Part shown: positions 7,996 to 16,495 of the stretch, piece after piece
Layout of the letters: every line of letters starts with the position of its first letter
Position numbering within the stretch: the stretch's first letter is position 1
From: Rhodococcus yunnanensis NBRC 103083
GTDB lineage: Bacteria; Actinomycetota; Actinomycetes; Mycobacteriales; Mycobacteriaceae
Direction: 5' to 3'
Assembly (NCBI RefSeq): GCF_001895005.1
Contig: NZ_BCXH01000014.1
Location: 62,001 to 126,000 of the forward strand
DNA length: 64,000 nucleotides
Program-made: the position numbers and the translations under genes
Notes under the pieces: generated by a model
Told to the model about the DNA's origin: nothing
Databases searched by the model: none
The model's input: only the letters and a program-made list of their open reading frames with translations

Positions 7996-9561
7996 CTACC
8001 GGCTACCCGGTAGTGTCCGGGCGGGCGACCCGGTAGTGCCCGGGCGGGCGACGATGTGGACCACGAGGGTGGTCCCGGTGCCCGGTTCGCTCGAAATGGT
8101 CAATGTGCCGCCGACTGCGGCAATTCGATCCTGCAGGCCGATGAGCCCGGAACCCTTGGTCAGGTCGGCGCCGCCCAGACCGTCGTCGCTGACGATGAGA
8201 TCGAGTCGACCGTCCTCGGCGACGGCCGTGATGTCGATTCCCGACGCGTCGGCGTACTTCGCCGTGTTGGTCATGGCCTCGGCGACGACGTAGTACGCGG
8301 CCACTTCGACGGTCTCCGGTAACCGGACGGGGATGTCGACGGTGAGCGAGACCGGCACCGAAGACCGGCGGGCGAGTGTCTTGAGTGCAGGTCCGAGACC
8401 ACCACGCGAGAGAATGGCCGGGTGAATTCCGCGTGAGAGCTCCTGCAGATCGGTGTGTACCTGCGACAGAGTCTCGACGCTGCGGTCCAGCTGGCTGCGA
8501 AGAACGTCGAATTCCTCGGGCACCAGCAGCTGAGTGGCTCGCAGGTCCATGCCGAGCGAGACGATGCGCTGCTGCGCGCCGTCGTGCAGATCTCGTTCGA
8601 TGGCTCGGCGGGCTTGATCCGCTGCGGCGACGACCCTGGCCCGTGATCGCGTGAGTTCGAGGCGCGTTTCGCTGTTGTAGACGGCGGTGGCGACGAGGTC
8701 CGCGAAATCCGAGAGTCGCTCGCACACCTCCAGTTTCGGTGAGCGATCGGTGGAACCGACGATCACCGTTCCCCATGTATGCCCGTCGACGGTGATCGGT
8801 ACTCCGACACCGGACAACAGCCCGCGCCCGTGTAGCCGCTCTGCGATAGCGCCCGTTGTCTCCGAGAATTCGAGGGCGTACGGCGCTCCCGTGGCCAATA
8901 CCGTCGTGCAGATGTTGTGCCCACCGAGCGGGTGCTGCTCGCCGGGCACCAGCCGCAGCCCGTCGGCGCCGTCGTCCCGAGCGGCGACCACTGTGTAGAA
9001 CTCGTCGTTGTCATATCGAACGAGTGACACGTGTTCGACGTCGAGCTCGTCTGCGAGCTCGCGGGTGACGGCACGATAGATGTCCTCGGGGTCGGTGCGC
9101 AGCGCCACCAGAGTGGCGACGCGTCGGAGCGCGGTCTGCTGGCGTGCGAGTGCGGCCGTCTGCTCGTGCAATCGTTCTCGATCGCGAGCGGCCGCGATCA
9201 ACGCCTCGGCTCGAAGTCTGGATTGCCCGACGAGCACGTTCGTCAACAGTGCGACGGCGAGGAACACGATCACCGCCGGCACGAGGCTCTCGCTGCCCTC
9301 CTGTGCATGGACGTAGGCGTACGCCGCCGTGCTGGCCACGGATGTGGCGATCGACAATCGGAAACCCCAGCCCGCGGACATGACGAGAACGCCGAAGAGG
9401 AACAAGGCGCCGAACGCGTTCTCCGGCGAGATCCGCTTGAGCAGCAGCACGATCAGCACCTCGACGAGAATCAATCCTGCAGCCAGGGCGATACCCCACC
9501 GGGCAGGCGGAGTGCTCGGCCGCGAGACCAGGGTGATGAGTCGTTCGCGTCGCGACATCAT
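7996..9561 (-). CDS. Sensor histidine kinase with membrane, GAF and HisKA_3/HATPase domains
   Basis: About 521 aa. Four hydrophobic segments in the first 120 residues form a DUF4118-like membrane module. A coiled linker and a GAF domain (about 140-300) follow, then the HisKA_3 phosphoacceptor ERDLHDGAQQR (NarL-partner class) and an ATPase domain with AMTNTAKYA and GLIGLQDRI. GGGGAG precedes a double ATG (9561/9558). It should autophosphorylate and pass phosphate to the LuxR-type response regulator at 10037-10693, and perhaps to the single-domain receiver encoded divergently at 9637. The last residues (GTTGSPARTLPGSR) come from a 23-bp duplication at the 3' end. Confidence 0.9.
   Translation of the reverse strand: MMSRRERLITLVSRPSTPPARWGIALAAGLILVEVLIVLLLKRISPENAFGALFLFGVLVMSAGWGFRLSIATSVASTAAYAYVHAQEGSESLVPAVIVFLAVALLTNVLVGQSRLRAEALIAAARDRERLHEQTAALARQQTALRRVATLVALRTDPEDIYRAVTRELADELDVEHVSLVRYDNDEFYTVVAARDDGADGLRLVPGEQHPLGGHNICTTVLATGAPYALEFSETTGAIAERLHGRGLLSGVGVPITVDGHTWGTVIVGSTDRSPKLEVCERLSDFADLVATAVYNSETRLELTRSRARVVAAADQARRAIERDLHDGAQQRIVSLGMDLRATQLLVPEEFDVLRSQLDRSVETLSQVHTDLQELSRGIHPAILSRGGLGPALKTLARRSSVPVSLTVDIPVRLPETVEVAAYYVVAEAMTNTAKYADASGIDITAVAEDGRLDLIVSDDGLGGADLTKGSGLIGLQDRIAAVGGTLTISSEPGTGTTLVVHIVARPGTTGSPARTLPGSR
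8008..8053. repeat. 23-bp tandem duplication at the 3' end of the histidine kinase gene
   Basis: Two copies of a unit beginning CGGTAGTG(T/C)CCGGGCGGGC (8008-8030, 8031-8053), ten bases inside the stop codon. They encode the terminal residues of the kinase, and the stop TAG itself may come from a partial extra copy. Confidence 0.8.
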
Positions 9562-9636
9562 CGCTCTCCCCGGCACAGCAGTTCAGTCCGACACAGCAGG
9601 GTGATGCGAGCGTCGCCGAGATTCCGGGTAGCGGGA

Positions 9637-10062
9637 ATGTCCGAAGCTCCGCCGTCTGACACCCTCGACAGAGTGAAGCATTCCGACCGTAGGTGTCTGA
9701 TCGTCGACGACAGCGCGTCCTTCTGCGCTGCGGCGCAGCGGCTGCTGGAGGCATCGGGCATCACGGTCGTCGGGACCGCGTCGACGCTCGCCGAGGCGGT
9801 GGCGACGGCCGAGACCGCCAGGCCCGACCTGATTCTGGTGGACATCGATCTCGGTGCCGAGAGCGGCTTCGACGTCGTCGAGGCCCTCCATGCCGCGACG
9901 ACGGAGCCGCGGCCGGCGATCATTCTGGTGTCCACGCACGACGAGGACGACTTCGCCGACCTGGTGGAACCGAGCTCGGCCATCGGGTTCCTCCCCAAGT
10001 TCGAGCTGTCGGCGGATTCGATAGAGGCGCTGGTGCTCAACTCACCGCGTCCAAATACATGA
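9637..10062 (+). CDS. Single-domain response regulator (receiver only)
   Basis: About 141 aa from ATG 9637 (an ATG at 9604 is an alternative). The receiver fold is clear: CLIVDDSASF with acidic pocket, phospho-acceptor Asp in LILVDIDLGAESGFDVV, switch residue region LVSTHDEDD and Lys in GFLPKFEL. It ends right after the receiver with no DNA-binding domain, so it may be a phosphate sink or an adaptor in the kinase/LuxR-regulator system around it. It is divergent from the kinase, and its last 26 bp overlap the 3' end of the regulator at 10037-10693 on the other strand. Confidence 0.85.
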   Translation: MSEAPPSDTLDRVKHSDRRCLIVDDSASFCAAAQRLLEASGITVVGTASTLAEAVATAETARPDLILVDIDLGAESGFDVVEALHAATTEPRPAIILVSTHDEDDFADLVEPSSAIGFLPKFELSADSIEALVLNSPRPNT

Positions 10063-10693
10063 TCACGGCGCGCACCCTGCGGTGATCGTCGGAGGTGTCG
10101 GCGAGGTCCAGCTTCGTCAGGATGCTCCGAACGTGCTTTTCGACGGTTCCCTCGGTGATCCAGAGGCGGCGACCTATCCCTGCGTTGGACAGCCCTTCCG
10201 CCATCAACGTGAGGACGTCCTTCTCGCGCGCGCTGAGCGCGGTGAGTGGGTCGTCGCGCCGCCGAGCTGCGACCAGCTCGTAGACCAGCGCGGGGTCGAT
10301 GACCGACGCGCCGTGCGCGATGCGGTCGACGGTATCGACGAAATCGGTCACGTCGGTCACCCTCGTCTTGAGGAGATAGCCGATGCCGCTTCCGCCGTCG
10401 AGCAGCTCCACCGCGTGGTCGACCTCGACGTGAGCGGACAGCAGAAGCATCGCCACGGCAGGGAATTCCTTCCGGATCCGCAGAGCCGCATCGAGCCCCT
10501 CGGAGGTGTGCGACGGCGGCATCCGGATGTCGATGATCGCCAGCTGCGGCGCCTCGGTGCCGACCAGGTTGACGAGTTCCTCGGCGTCGCCCGCCTGCCC
10601 GACGACGTCGAGCCCGGCCTGGGTCAGCAGGCTCGCCAACCCGGCCCGCAACAACACGTCGTCGTCGGCCACCACTACCCGGAGTCCAGTCAT
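10037..10693 (-). CDS. NarL/LuxR family response regulator
   Basis: 218 aa from ATG 10693 (ATGs at 10708 and 10729 also possible). The N-terminal receiver has VVVADDDVLLRAGL and the phospho-Asp in LAIIDIRMPPS; the C-terminal LuxR helix-turn-helix is LSAREKDVLTLMAEGLSNAG...TEGTVEKHVRSILTKLDL. It is the natural partner of the histidine kinase at 7996-9561, whose HisKA_3 class pairs with NarL-type regulators. The kinase and regulator genes lie on the same strand, with the single-domain receiver inserted between them on the opposite strand. Confidence 0.92.
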   Translation of the reverse strand: MTGLRVVVADDDVLLRAGLASLLTQAGLDVVGQAGDAEELVNLVGTEAPQLAIIDIRMPPSHTSEGLDAALRIRKEFPAVAMLLLSAHVEVDHAVELLDGGSGIGYLLKTRVTDVTDFVDTVDRIAHGASVIDPALVYELVAARRRDDPLTALSAREKDVLTLMAEGLSNAGIGRRLWITEGTVEKHVRSILTKLDLADTSDDHRRVRAVIMYLDAVS

Positions 10694-10744
10694 GAGAAGA
10701 GTCTTCATGGGCGGCGGCGCGGATGTCATCAGTCAACCGACTCT

Positions 10745-10815
10745 GCAGAGCACAGTGTCGTGTCAGAGCACAGTGTCGTGTCAGAGAGCAGGCCGTGTCA
10801 GAGCAGGCTGTGTCA
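10745..10815. repeat. 15-18-bp tandem repeat spanning the TetR stop codon
   Basis: Two exact copies of CAGAGCACAGTGTCGTGT (10745-10762, 10763-10780) and two shortened copies (10781-10797, 10798-10812). The stop of the TetR gene (10781) lies in the third unit, and the units encode its last residues. Confidence 0.85.
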
Positions 10816-11350
10816 GATAGCGGGTGATCGTGGGGCCGACCCAGTCGACGATGCCTTGACGCGTCATCGCGACGACCGGAGGAACGCGGAGCACGTAGCG
10901 CGAGAAGGCAAGGCCGAGGATCTGGGATCCGACGAGGGCGGCGCGTTCGGCGTGCCGGTCGGGGGTGATGCCGGTCAGTGCGGGGGTTACCTGTCGCGCG
11001 AAGACGTCGAGCATCGTGTCGGCTGCCACCGTGCTGGTCGCGGCTGCTCGCAGGAGGGCAAGGAATGTTCCGTCGGACTCCCAGACGTCGAAGAAGGTCG
11101 GCATCAGCACCGCCGCGAGATCCTCGGGGGCGACGCCGCGCAGGTCCGGGAGGTGCAACTCGAAGTTCGCGGCCTCGGCGAAGAGAGCGTCCTTGGTCTT
11201 GAAGTACCGGACGACCATCGCGGCATCGACTCCTACGTCGGCGGCCACGGCGCGCATCGTGGTGCGTTCGTAACCGTCGTTGCCGAACCGTGTGCGGGCG
11301 GCGTCGAGTATCGCCGTTCTGGTTCCTGATGCCGATCTGGTGCGCGCCAT
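10781..11350 (-). CDS. TetR family repressor of the divergent FAD monooxygenase
   Basis: 189 aa. The N-terminal TetR helix-turn-helix is complete (AILDAARTRFGNDGYERTTM, then DVGVDAAMVVRYFKTKDALF); the C-terminal domain (TetR_C_17-like) binds the effector. It is divergent from a flavin-dependent aromatic hydroxylase gene, and the 89-bp gap holds two copies of GTCAACAA(C/Y)-GTTGAC. Autoregulation and repression of the hydroxylase until an aromatic ligand appears is therefore likely. The last residues (TQPALTRPAL) come from the tandem repeat at 10745-10815. Confidence 0.92.
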   Translation of the reverse strand: MARTRSASGTRTAILDAARTRFGNDGYERTTMRAVAADVGVDAAMVVRYFKTKDALFAEAANFELHLPDLRGVAPEDLAAVLMPTFFDVWESDGTFLALLRAAATSTVAADTMLDVFARQVTPALTGITPDRHAERAALVGSQILGLAFSRYVLRVPPVVAMTRQGIVDWVGPTITRYLTQPALTRPAL

Positions 11351-11362
11351 TCCGGAAGCTTA

Positions 11363-11422
11363 GTCAACAACTGTTGACCGTGCTCGCGTCCAGGGCTACC
11401 GTCGAAGTCAACAACCGTTGAC
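11363..11422. promoter_or_regulatory. Two palindromic TetR operators
   Basis: GTCAACAACTGTTGAC (11363-11378; 7-bp arms, 2-bp spacer) and GTCAACAACCGTTGAC (11407-11422; 6-bp arms) stand 44 bp apart in the gap between the TetR gene and the monooxygenase gene. The second lies 18 bp before the monooxygenase ATG. Confidence 0.85.
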
Positions 11423-11439
11423 CAACTTCGGAGGACACG

Positions 11440-12966
11440 ATGGACACCGTGGACGTAGTCGTCGTAGGTGCAGGTCCGGCCGGGTGCACCATCGCAGGTG
11501 AGCTCGCTCGTGCAGGCCGGTCGGTGGTGGTGCTCGAGAAACACGACGCCATGTCGCCGTTGAGTCGCGCATTCGGCGTGCATGCCAGAACGTTGGAAAT
11601 ACTCGATTCCCGTGGCCTCGTCGACGAGCTGCTCGCCACCGGAGCGGTGGTGTCCGGTCTGAAGCTGTGGGACGACACGAAGCTGGACATGAGTGTCCTG
11701 CCGTCGCCGTATCCCTTCCTGCTGTCGACACCGCAGACCGACGTCGACACTCTGCTCGAGAGGTATGCGCGCGACGCAGGTGCCCGGATCCTGCGCGGGA
11801 CGACCGTCACCGCCGTCGAGCAGGACGACGACGGAGTGCGCGTGCACGCGGCGGCACCGGATGGGACGGCCACTACGTGGGCAGCGTCGTATGCGGTGGG
11901 TGCGGACGGGGTTCACAGCGTCGTCAGAGATGCCATCGGGCAGAAGTTTCACGGCCGCGACCTGCTGCGATCGATCATGCTCGCCGACGTCACCCTGGAC
12001 GATCCGCCTGCCGGGCTGATCAACGTCGACGCGGGCAAGGACTGCTTCGCCTTCGTGGCGCCGTTCGGTGACGGTTGGTACCGCGTGGTCGCCTGGGATC
12101 GGAACGACCGCTCCGTCGACGCGGATCCGATCGATGTCGCGGCGTTACGCCAGGTGGTCGTCCGCGCGATGGGAACCGACTACGGCTGGCGGGATGTCCG
12201 ATGGACGTCGAGATTCCGATGCGACGAACGGCAGGTCGAGAAGTATCGCACCGGCAGGGTCTTCCTCGTCGGCGATGCGGCACACGTACATTCACCCGCG
12301 GGCGGGCAGGGGATGAACACCGGAATCCAGGATTCGATGAATCTCGGCTGGAAGCTCGCGGCGGTTCTGGGCGGCGCCGACGACGCAGTGCTCGACACCT
12401 ACCAAGCCGAGCGACATCCGGTGGGAAAGCTGGTTCTTCGCACCTCGGGTGGGACGATTCGGATGCTCCTCGTTCAATCGTGGAGCGCGAAGAAGATACG
12501 CAACATCGTTGTGGGAGCGGCCCTTCGGATACCGCCGGTCGCCGCCAGGATCGCGGCGATGTTCTCGGGCATCGGAATCGCGTACGGCCACCGGCGGGGC
12601 GAGAACTCACTGGTCGGGACCAGGGCGCCCGACCTCCCCTTGACCACCGGACGGCTGCTGGAGGCGCTCCGCGACGGCGGCTTCCTACTGGTTCTCGAAA
12701 AGAATTCTCCGGCTGTCGAATTCGTTGGATCGGTCAGCCGGCGCGTCGACGACGGCCCGGCGATGCTCGTGCGTCCGGACGGCTACGTGGCGTGGGCGGG
12801 GGACAGTGCGGCGGGCGAATGGGCAGCGGTGCGCACGCGCTGGCTCGGCGACCCTCAGTCCTTCTCGGCGATGTCGGGTGCGAGTTCCCGTGTCGCCATG
12901 CCGCCGTCCTTGCCTTCGTCGGTCGGCCCTGGCCGCCCGCCCTTCGGTTCGTCTGCGTCGGCCTGA
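11440..12966 (+). CDS. FAD-dependent aromatic hydroxylase (PheA/TfdB-type monooxygenase)
   Basis: 508 aa. The Rossmann FAD motif VVVGAGPAGCTIAGELARAG is at the N-terminus, the DG region (AVGADGVHSVVRDAIG) near 155, and the second FAD motif GDAAHVHSPAGGQGMNTG near 278, in family order. The C-terminal thioredoxin-like domain is present but short. Enzymes of this family use NAD(P)H and O2 to hydroxylate phenolic or polyketide rings. GGAGG lies eight bases before ATG. The gene is controlled by the divergent TetR through the two operators at 11363-11422. The extreme C-terminus (after about 490) is low in similarity and Pro/Ser rich. Confidence 0.9.
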   Translation: MDTVDVVVVGAGPAGCTIAGELARAGRSVVVLEKHDAMSPLSRAFGVHARTLEILDSRGLVDELLATGAVVSGLKLWDDTKLDMSVLPSPYPFLLSTPQTDVDTLLERYARDAGARILRGTTVTAVEQDDDGVRVHAAAPDGTATTWAASYAVGADGVHSVVRDAIGQKFHGRDLLRSIMLADVTLDDPPAGLINVDAGKDCFAFVAPFGDGWYRVVAWDRNDRSVDADPIDVAALRQVVVRAMGTDYGWRDVRWTSRFRCDERQVEKYRTGRVFLVGDAAHVHSPAGGQGMNTGIQDSMNLGWKLAAVLGGADDAVLDTYQAERHPVGKLVLRTSGGTIRMLLVQSWSAKKIRNIVVGAALRIPPVAARIAAMFSGIGIAYGHRRGENSLVGTRAPDLPLTTGRLLEALRDGGFLLVLEKNSPAVEFVGSVSRRVDDGPAMLVRPDGYVAWAGDSAAGEWAAVRTRWLGDPQSFSAMSGASSRVAMPPSLPSSVGPGRPPFGSSASA

Positions 12967-13032
12967 TCAGGAGCGTTCTTGGGTTCGTGAGAGTCGGTTG
13001 CCATGGGTGCGGATAGCCCGGTGGGTGACATT

Positions 13033-13089
13033 CCAACCATGCTCACAGTCGCCAACCATGAACACAATCGCCAACCATGTTCACAGTCG
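13033..13089. repeat. 19-bp tandem repeat, three copies, over the stop codon of the MimR-like gene
   Basis: Three contiguous 19-bp units of CCAACCATGNTCACAGTCG (13033-13051, 13052-13070, 13071-13089). The TGA stop at 13081-13083 (minus strand) is within the third unit. Confidence 0.88.
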
Positions 13090-14541
13090 CTTGACGTCGA
13101 TCTTGTAGAAGGCGATCTTGCGGTACAGGGTGGCCCTGCTCATCCCGAGGTGGTGGGCGACCTGCTGCATCGTCAGTTTTCCCGACGACAGGACACGCAC
13201 GATCTCGCCGTGTTCGAAGGCCTCGATGGTCGACAGTCTGCCCCTGGGCCCGGCCAATACCTCGGCGGGCAGCACATGGGTGTCGACGACGTCCGATCGG
13301 TTCACCGCTCGCGTGATCACGCGAGTCAGCTCGGCGGCGTTGTGTGGCCAGTCGTAGCTGCGGAGTGCGTGCTCGGCGGACGAGGAGAACGTGACCGTGC
13401 GGCCGCGGATGGTGTCGGCGAGGTGCCGTGCCAGCAGGATGACGTCGTCGGGGCGGTTCCCGAGCGGAGACAACGACACCACCGAATTCGCCGCATCGGT
13501 GAGTGCGTTCGGCACGTCCTGATAGGTCTCTGCGGTCATGGCAACCGGCATGGCGTTCCCGCGCGGGGGAAACAGGAGGCTTCGGAGTTGCTCGGCGGCG
13601 AACGTGGGGAGCGTGTCGACATCCCGGAGTACGACGACGGTGTCCGCGCGGCCGGCTTCGAACGTCCACAGCTCGAGCCAGGCCTGGACGTCGGCGAGGT
13701 CGGGTGCCGAAGCCGACAGGATGCGGTGACCCGGGAATGCGCGCCTGGCAGCGTGTGTCAGTAGTGTCGCGCGCCCGGTGCTGGACTCACCGACTGCGGT
13801 GACCACCTCGCCTGCGGACATCGCGGTGCAGGCGGCGTCCACGGCGTCGGTCCATTCTCGGCCGAGGTCGACACCGCCGACCGAGTGCTCGATGCGAAAC
13901 AGGTTCCGGCGCGACGGCGGTCGCGCATGCCTGCCCGAGCCGCGAGCGAGCATGGAACCGGAGATCGTGCTCGCTGCCGAGCGCGCCAACGTCAGCAGCA
14001 GGTTGCTCGACGTCGCGGACCACGTGGTCAGGTTGACCGCTCCCTCGAGACGTCCCGATGCCGGGTCGACGACGGGGGCGGCGGCACAGGTGAAGCCGCT
14101 CAGGCTCTGCGAGTAGTGCTGGTCGGCCCGCACCATCGTGGGTGCGAGATCGGCGAGGGCGAGACCGAGTCCGTTGGTACCGACCTCCCGTTCGGAGTAT
14201 CCGAATCCCGGTGCGAGGTGCACGGCGTCGAGCGCACGCAGGAGGCTGTGGTCACCGCTGACTCGGCTGAGAACGACGCCGTCCGCATCGGTGAGCATCA
14301 TCCCGACCGGTTCGGACTCCATGGTGCGTTGCAGATCGACGAGTACCTCGGTGCCGCACCGATGGAAGAGCGTCTCCGGCGCATCGGTACCGGCGAACAC
14401 CGGCTCGACGGCGTCGATCGACACCCCGTAGCGCTCGCTCCTGAGCCAGGACGCACGGAGGCGTTCCGGCACGACGATGTCGTCGCCTCTACTCACGGCT
14501 CCACCCGAGGTGGGCTGCCGCTCCGGCCGGTGCTCGGACAA
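13081..14541 (-). CDS. MimR/AcoR-like GAF-Fis regulator with degenerate AAA+ domain
   Basis: 486 aa, start TTG with GGAAG six bases upstream. A GAF-containing sensor half (about 20-190; EVGTNGLGLAL is typical) is followed by a remnant of the sigma54-activator ATPase and a C-terminal Fis helix-turn-helix (MQQVAHHLGMSRATLYRKI). The Walker A is altered to GESSTGRA (no Lys, no Ser/Thr at the end) and no GAFTGA loop is visible, so ATP-driven sigma54 activation is not expected. Actinobacteria generally lack sigma54, and MimR-type regulators of propane monooxygenase clusters have the same layout. It is divergent from the amidohydrolase/DUF59/alcohol dehydrogenase module and probably controls it. Confidence 0.85.
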   Translation of the reverse strand: MSEHRPERQPTSGGAVSRGDDIVVPERLRASWLRSERYGVSIDAVEPVFAGTDAPETLFHRCGTEVLVDLQRTMESEPVGMMLTDADGVVLSRVSGDHSLLRALDAVHLAPGFGYSEREVGTNGLGLALADLAPTMVRADQHYSQSLSGFTCAAAPVVDPASGRLEGAVNLTTWSATSSNLLLTLARSAASTISGSMLARGSGRHARPPSRRNLFRIEHSVGGVDLGREWTDAVDAACTAMSAGEVVTAVGESSTGRATLLTHAARRAFPGHRILSASAPDLADVQAWLELWTFEAGRADTVVVLRDVDTLPTFAAEQLRSLLFPPRGNAMPVAMTAETYQDVPNALTDAANSVVSLSPLGNRPDDVILLARHLADTIRGRTVTFSSSAEHALRSYDWPHNAAELTRVITRAVNRSDVVDTHVLPAEVLAGPRGRLSTIEAFEHGEIVRVLSSGKLTMQQVAHHLGMSRATLYRKIAFYKIDVKRL

Positions 14542-14608
14542 ACTGACTTCCCGTCGCAGTGCGTCGCTGATAGTGATCCAGATTACATCGGTGCGGCGCC
14601 CGCCCTAC

Positions 14609-14623
14609 GTCTCACATTGAGAC
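14609..14623. promoter_or_regulatory. Inverted repeat in the MimR-like/amidohydrolase divergent region
   Basis: GTCTCA-CAT-TGAGAC, perfect 6-bp arms with a 3-bp spacer, 86 bp before the amidohydrolase start and 68 bp before the regulator start. It is a candidate activator site for the GAF-Fis protein. Confidence 0.55.
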
Positions 14624-14708
14624 ATCAGGAATCTGCCAATAGACGTCGCCGACCCTTACCTTCAGAGGGGCGAACTGTGGCGTCAGTCACATGACGAAGG
14701 GACTTCGG

Positions 14709-15761
14709 ATGTACACCAAGGGCGATAACAGCTTCTTCATAGTCGACGCTCACGTGGCGTTGTGGGATGCGAGGGCAGAGAATCAGCGCAACATTCACGG
14801 CAAGCAGTTCATCGACTGCTTCTACGACTACCACCGCAACCTGTCGCCGGAATCCGAGCTGTGGACGTACGAGGAATACCTCTACCAGGGCGGCGAGCGT
14901 CTGATGAAGGACCTCTTCATCGACGGATACGTGGACCACGCGATCTTCCAGCCCGCCCATCTCGGCGAGTTCTACGTCAACGGATTCGGCCAGACCGAGG
15001 AGGCGTTCGCGCTCACTCAGCAGCATCCGGACGTGTTGACCTACAACCACAATTTCGATCCGCGCAACGGCGAAGCCGGACTCGATCAGCTTCGCGCGGA
15101 CGCCGAACGATTCGGGCTCAAAGGCGTCAAGCTCTACACCGCGGAATGGCACGGAGACTCCCGCGGCTACAAGCTCGACGACGACTGGACGCGGCGCTAT
15201 CTCGAAGTCTGCCGTGAACTCGGCATCAAGAACATTCATGTGCACAAGGGGCCGACCATCCGTCCGCTCGATCGTGACGCCTTCGATGTCGCGGACGTCG
15301 ACCACATCGCCACCGACTTCACGGACCTCAATTTCGTCGTCGAACATTGTGGGTTGCCGCGGCTGGAGGACTTCTGCTGGATCGCGACGCAGGAGCCCAA
15401 CGTGCACGCCGGACTCGCGGTGGCCATGCCGTTCATCCACACCAGGCCCAAGTACTTCGCCCAGATCATGGGTGAGCTGCTGTACTGGTTGGGAGAGGAC
15501 AGGATTCAGTTCTCCTCCGACTACGCACTGTGGACCCCGCGGTGGCTCATCGAGTCGTTCGTCGACTTCCAGATTCCCGCGGAACTGTCCGAGTACCCGG
15601 AGATCACCATCGATCAGAAGAAGAAGGTACTCGGGCTCAACGCGGCGAAGATGTACGACATCGAGGTCCCCGTGGATCTGCGGCTCGCCGACGCCGACGA
15701 GACCGAAACCGGTCCGCGAGGCGCCGAACGCGCAGCCGACGAGAACCTGGTCGGGGCGTAG
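14709..15761 (+). CDS. Amidohydrolase-2 family protein of the propane-monooxygenase accessory type
   Basis: 350 aa from ATG 14709, preferred over 14691 because AAGGGA precedes it at seven bases. A TIM-barrel amidohydrolase: DAHVALWD near the start (only one His of the usual HxH pair), VEHCGLPR for a metal His and FSSDYALWTPRW with the late Asp. The family member that follows mimABCD/prmABCD in mycobacteria and rhodococci has the same FSSDYALWTP signature; its role (maturation or hydrolysis) is unsettled. First gene of a co-directional set: 0 bp to the DUF59 gene, then 23 bp to the alcohol dehydrogenase. Confidence 0.82.
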   Translation: MYTKGDNSFFIVDAHVALWDARAENQRNIHGKQFIDCFYDYHRNLSPESELWTYEEYLYQGGERLMKDLFIDGYVDHAIFQPAHLGEFYVNGFGQTEEAFALTQQHPDVLTYNHNFDPRNGEAGLDQLRADAERFGLKGVKLYTAEWHGDSRGYKLDDDWTRRYLEVCRELGIKNIHVHKGPTIRPLDRDAFDVADVDHIATDFTDLNFVVEHCGLPRLEDFCWIATQEPNVHAGLAVAMPFIHTRPKYFAQIMGELLYWLGEDRIQFSSDYALWTPRWLIESFVDFQIPAELSEYPEITIDQKKKVLGLNAAKMYDIEVPVDLRLADADETETGPRGAERAADENLVGA

Positions 15762-16472
15762 GTGATGGTCGACAACCGGGAAGCAGCTGCATTCGAGGCC
15801 CTCGGCGCGGTGGTCGACCCCGAACTGGACGAACCGATCACAGATCTCGACTTCGTCCAGTCGGTGACCGTCTCCGACGGCCGCGACGTGGTGGTCCATC
15901 TACGACTCCCGACCTCGTTCTGTGCGCCGAACTTCGCCTACCTGATGGCGTCGGACGCCAAAGATGTTCTCGTGCAGCTGCCGTGGACGCGTGCGGTCAC
16001 CGTCGAACTGGACGATCACCACGATTCCGACATCATCAACGCCGGTCTCGCCGCCGACGCCGGATATCGCGGCACGTTCGCACACGAAGCCGAGAACGAT
16101 CTGGAGGAGCTGCGACTCACGTTCCACCGCAAGGCGCATGTCGCAGCGATGGAACGCTGCCTCACCGGGCTGATGCGTCGTGACCCGGCACGCCAGATGA
16201 ACGAGATGGGACGGGTCGTCCTGGGGGACCTCCCCGACGACGACACCACGCGTGCACTGCTGACGCGTCGGCAGACGCTCGGCCTGCCCGTGACGCCCGA
16301 CAGCCTCGTCATGGTCGATCACCACGGCAACGACTACGCCGAGATCGACGTACCACTGGCGCTGCGACGGGCACGTTCGACGCGCATCTCCATCGACGGC
16401 AACGCTCACTTCTGCCGCGGATTGCTCCGTACCCGGTACGACGACCCCGATCGCACGACCGTCAACGCCTGA
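15762..16472 (+). CDS. DUF59 (MIP18/PaaD-like) metal-cluster assembly protein
   Basis: 236 aa (GTG 15762 or ATG 15765). The N-terminal 110 residues (ALGAVVDPELDEPITDLDFV) form the DUF59 fold of MIP18/SufT/PaaD proteins involved in Fe-S or metal-centre assembly; the second half is specific to the propane-monooxygenase-linked subgroup. In M. smegmatis-type mim clusters this gene also stands between the amidohydrolase and the alcohol dehydrogenase. It begins immediately after the preceding stop, so the two are translationally coupled. Confidence 0.82.
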   Translation: MMVDNREAAAFEALGAVVDPELDEPITDLDFVQSVTVSDGRDVVVHLRLPTSFCAPNFAYLMASDAKDVLVQLPWTRAVTVELDDHHDSDIINAGLAADAGYRGTFAHEAENDLEELRLTFHRKAHVAAMERCLTGLMRRDPARQMNEMGRVVLGDLPDDDTTRALLTRRQTLGLPVTPDSLVMVDHHGNDYAEIDVPLALRRARSTRISIDGNAHFCRGLLRTRYDDPDRTTVNA

Positions 16473-16495
16473 CACCGACTGAGAGAGAACAGATC

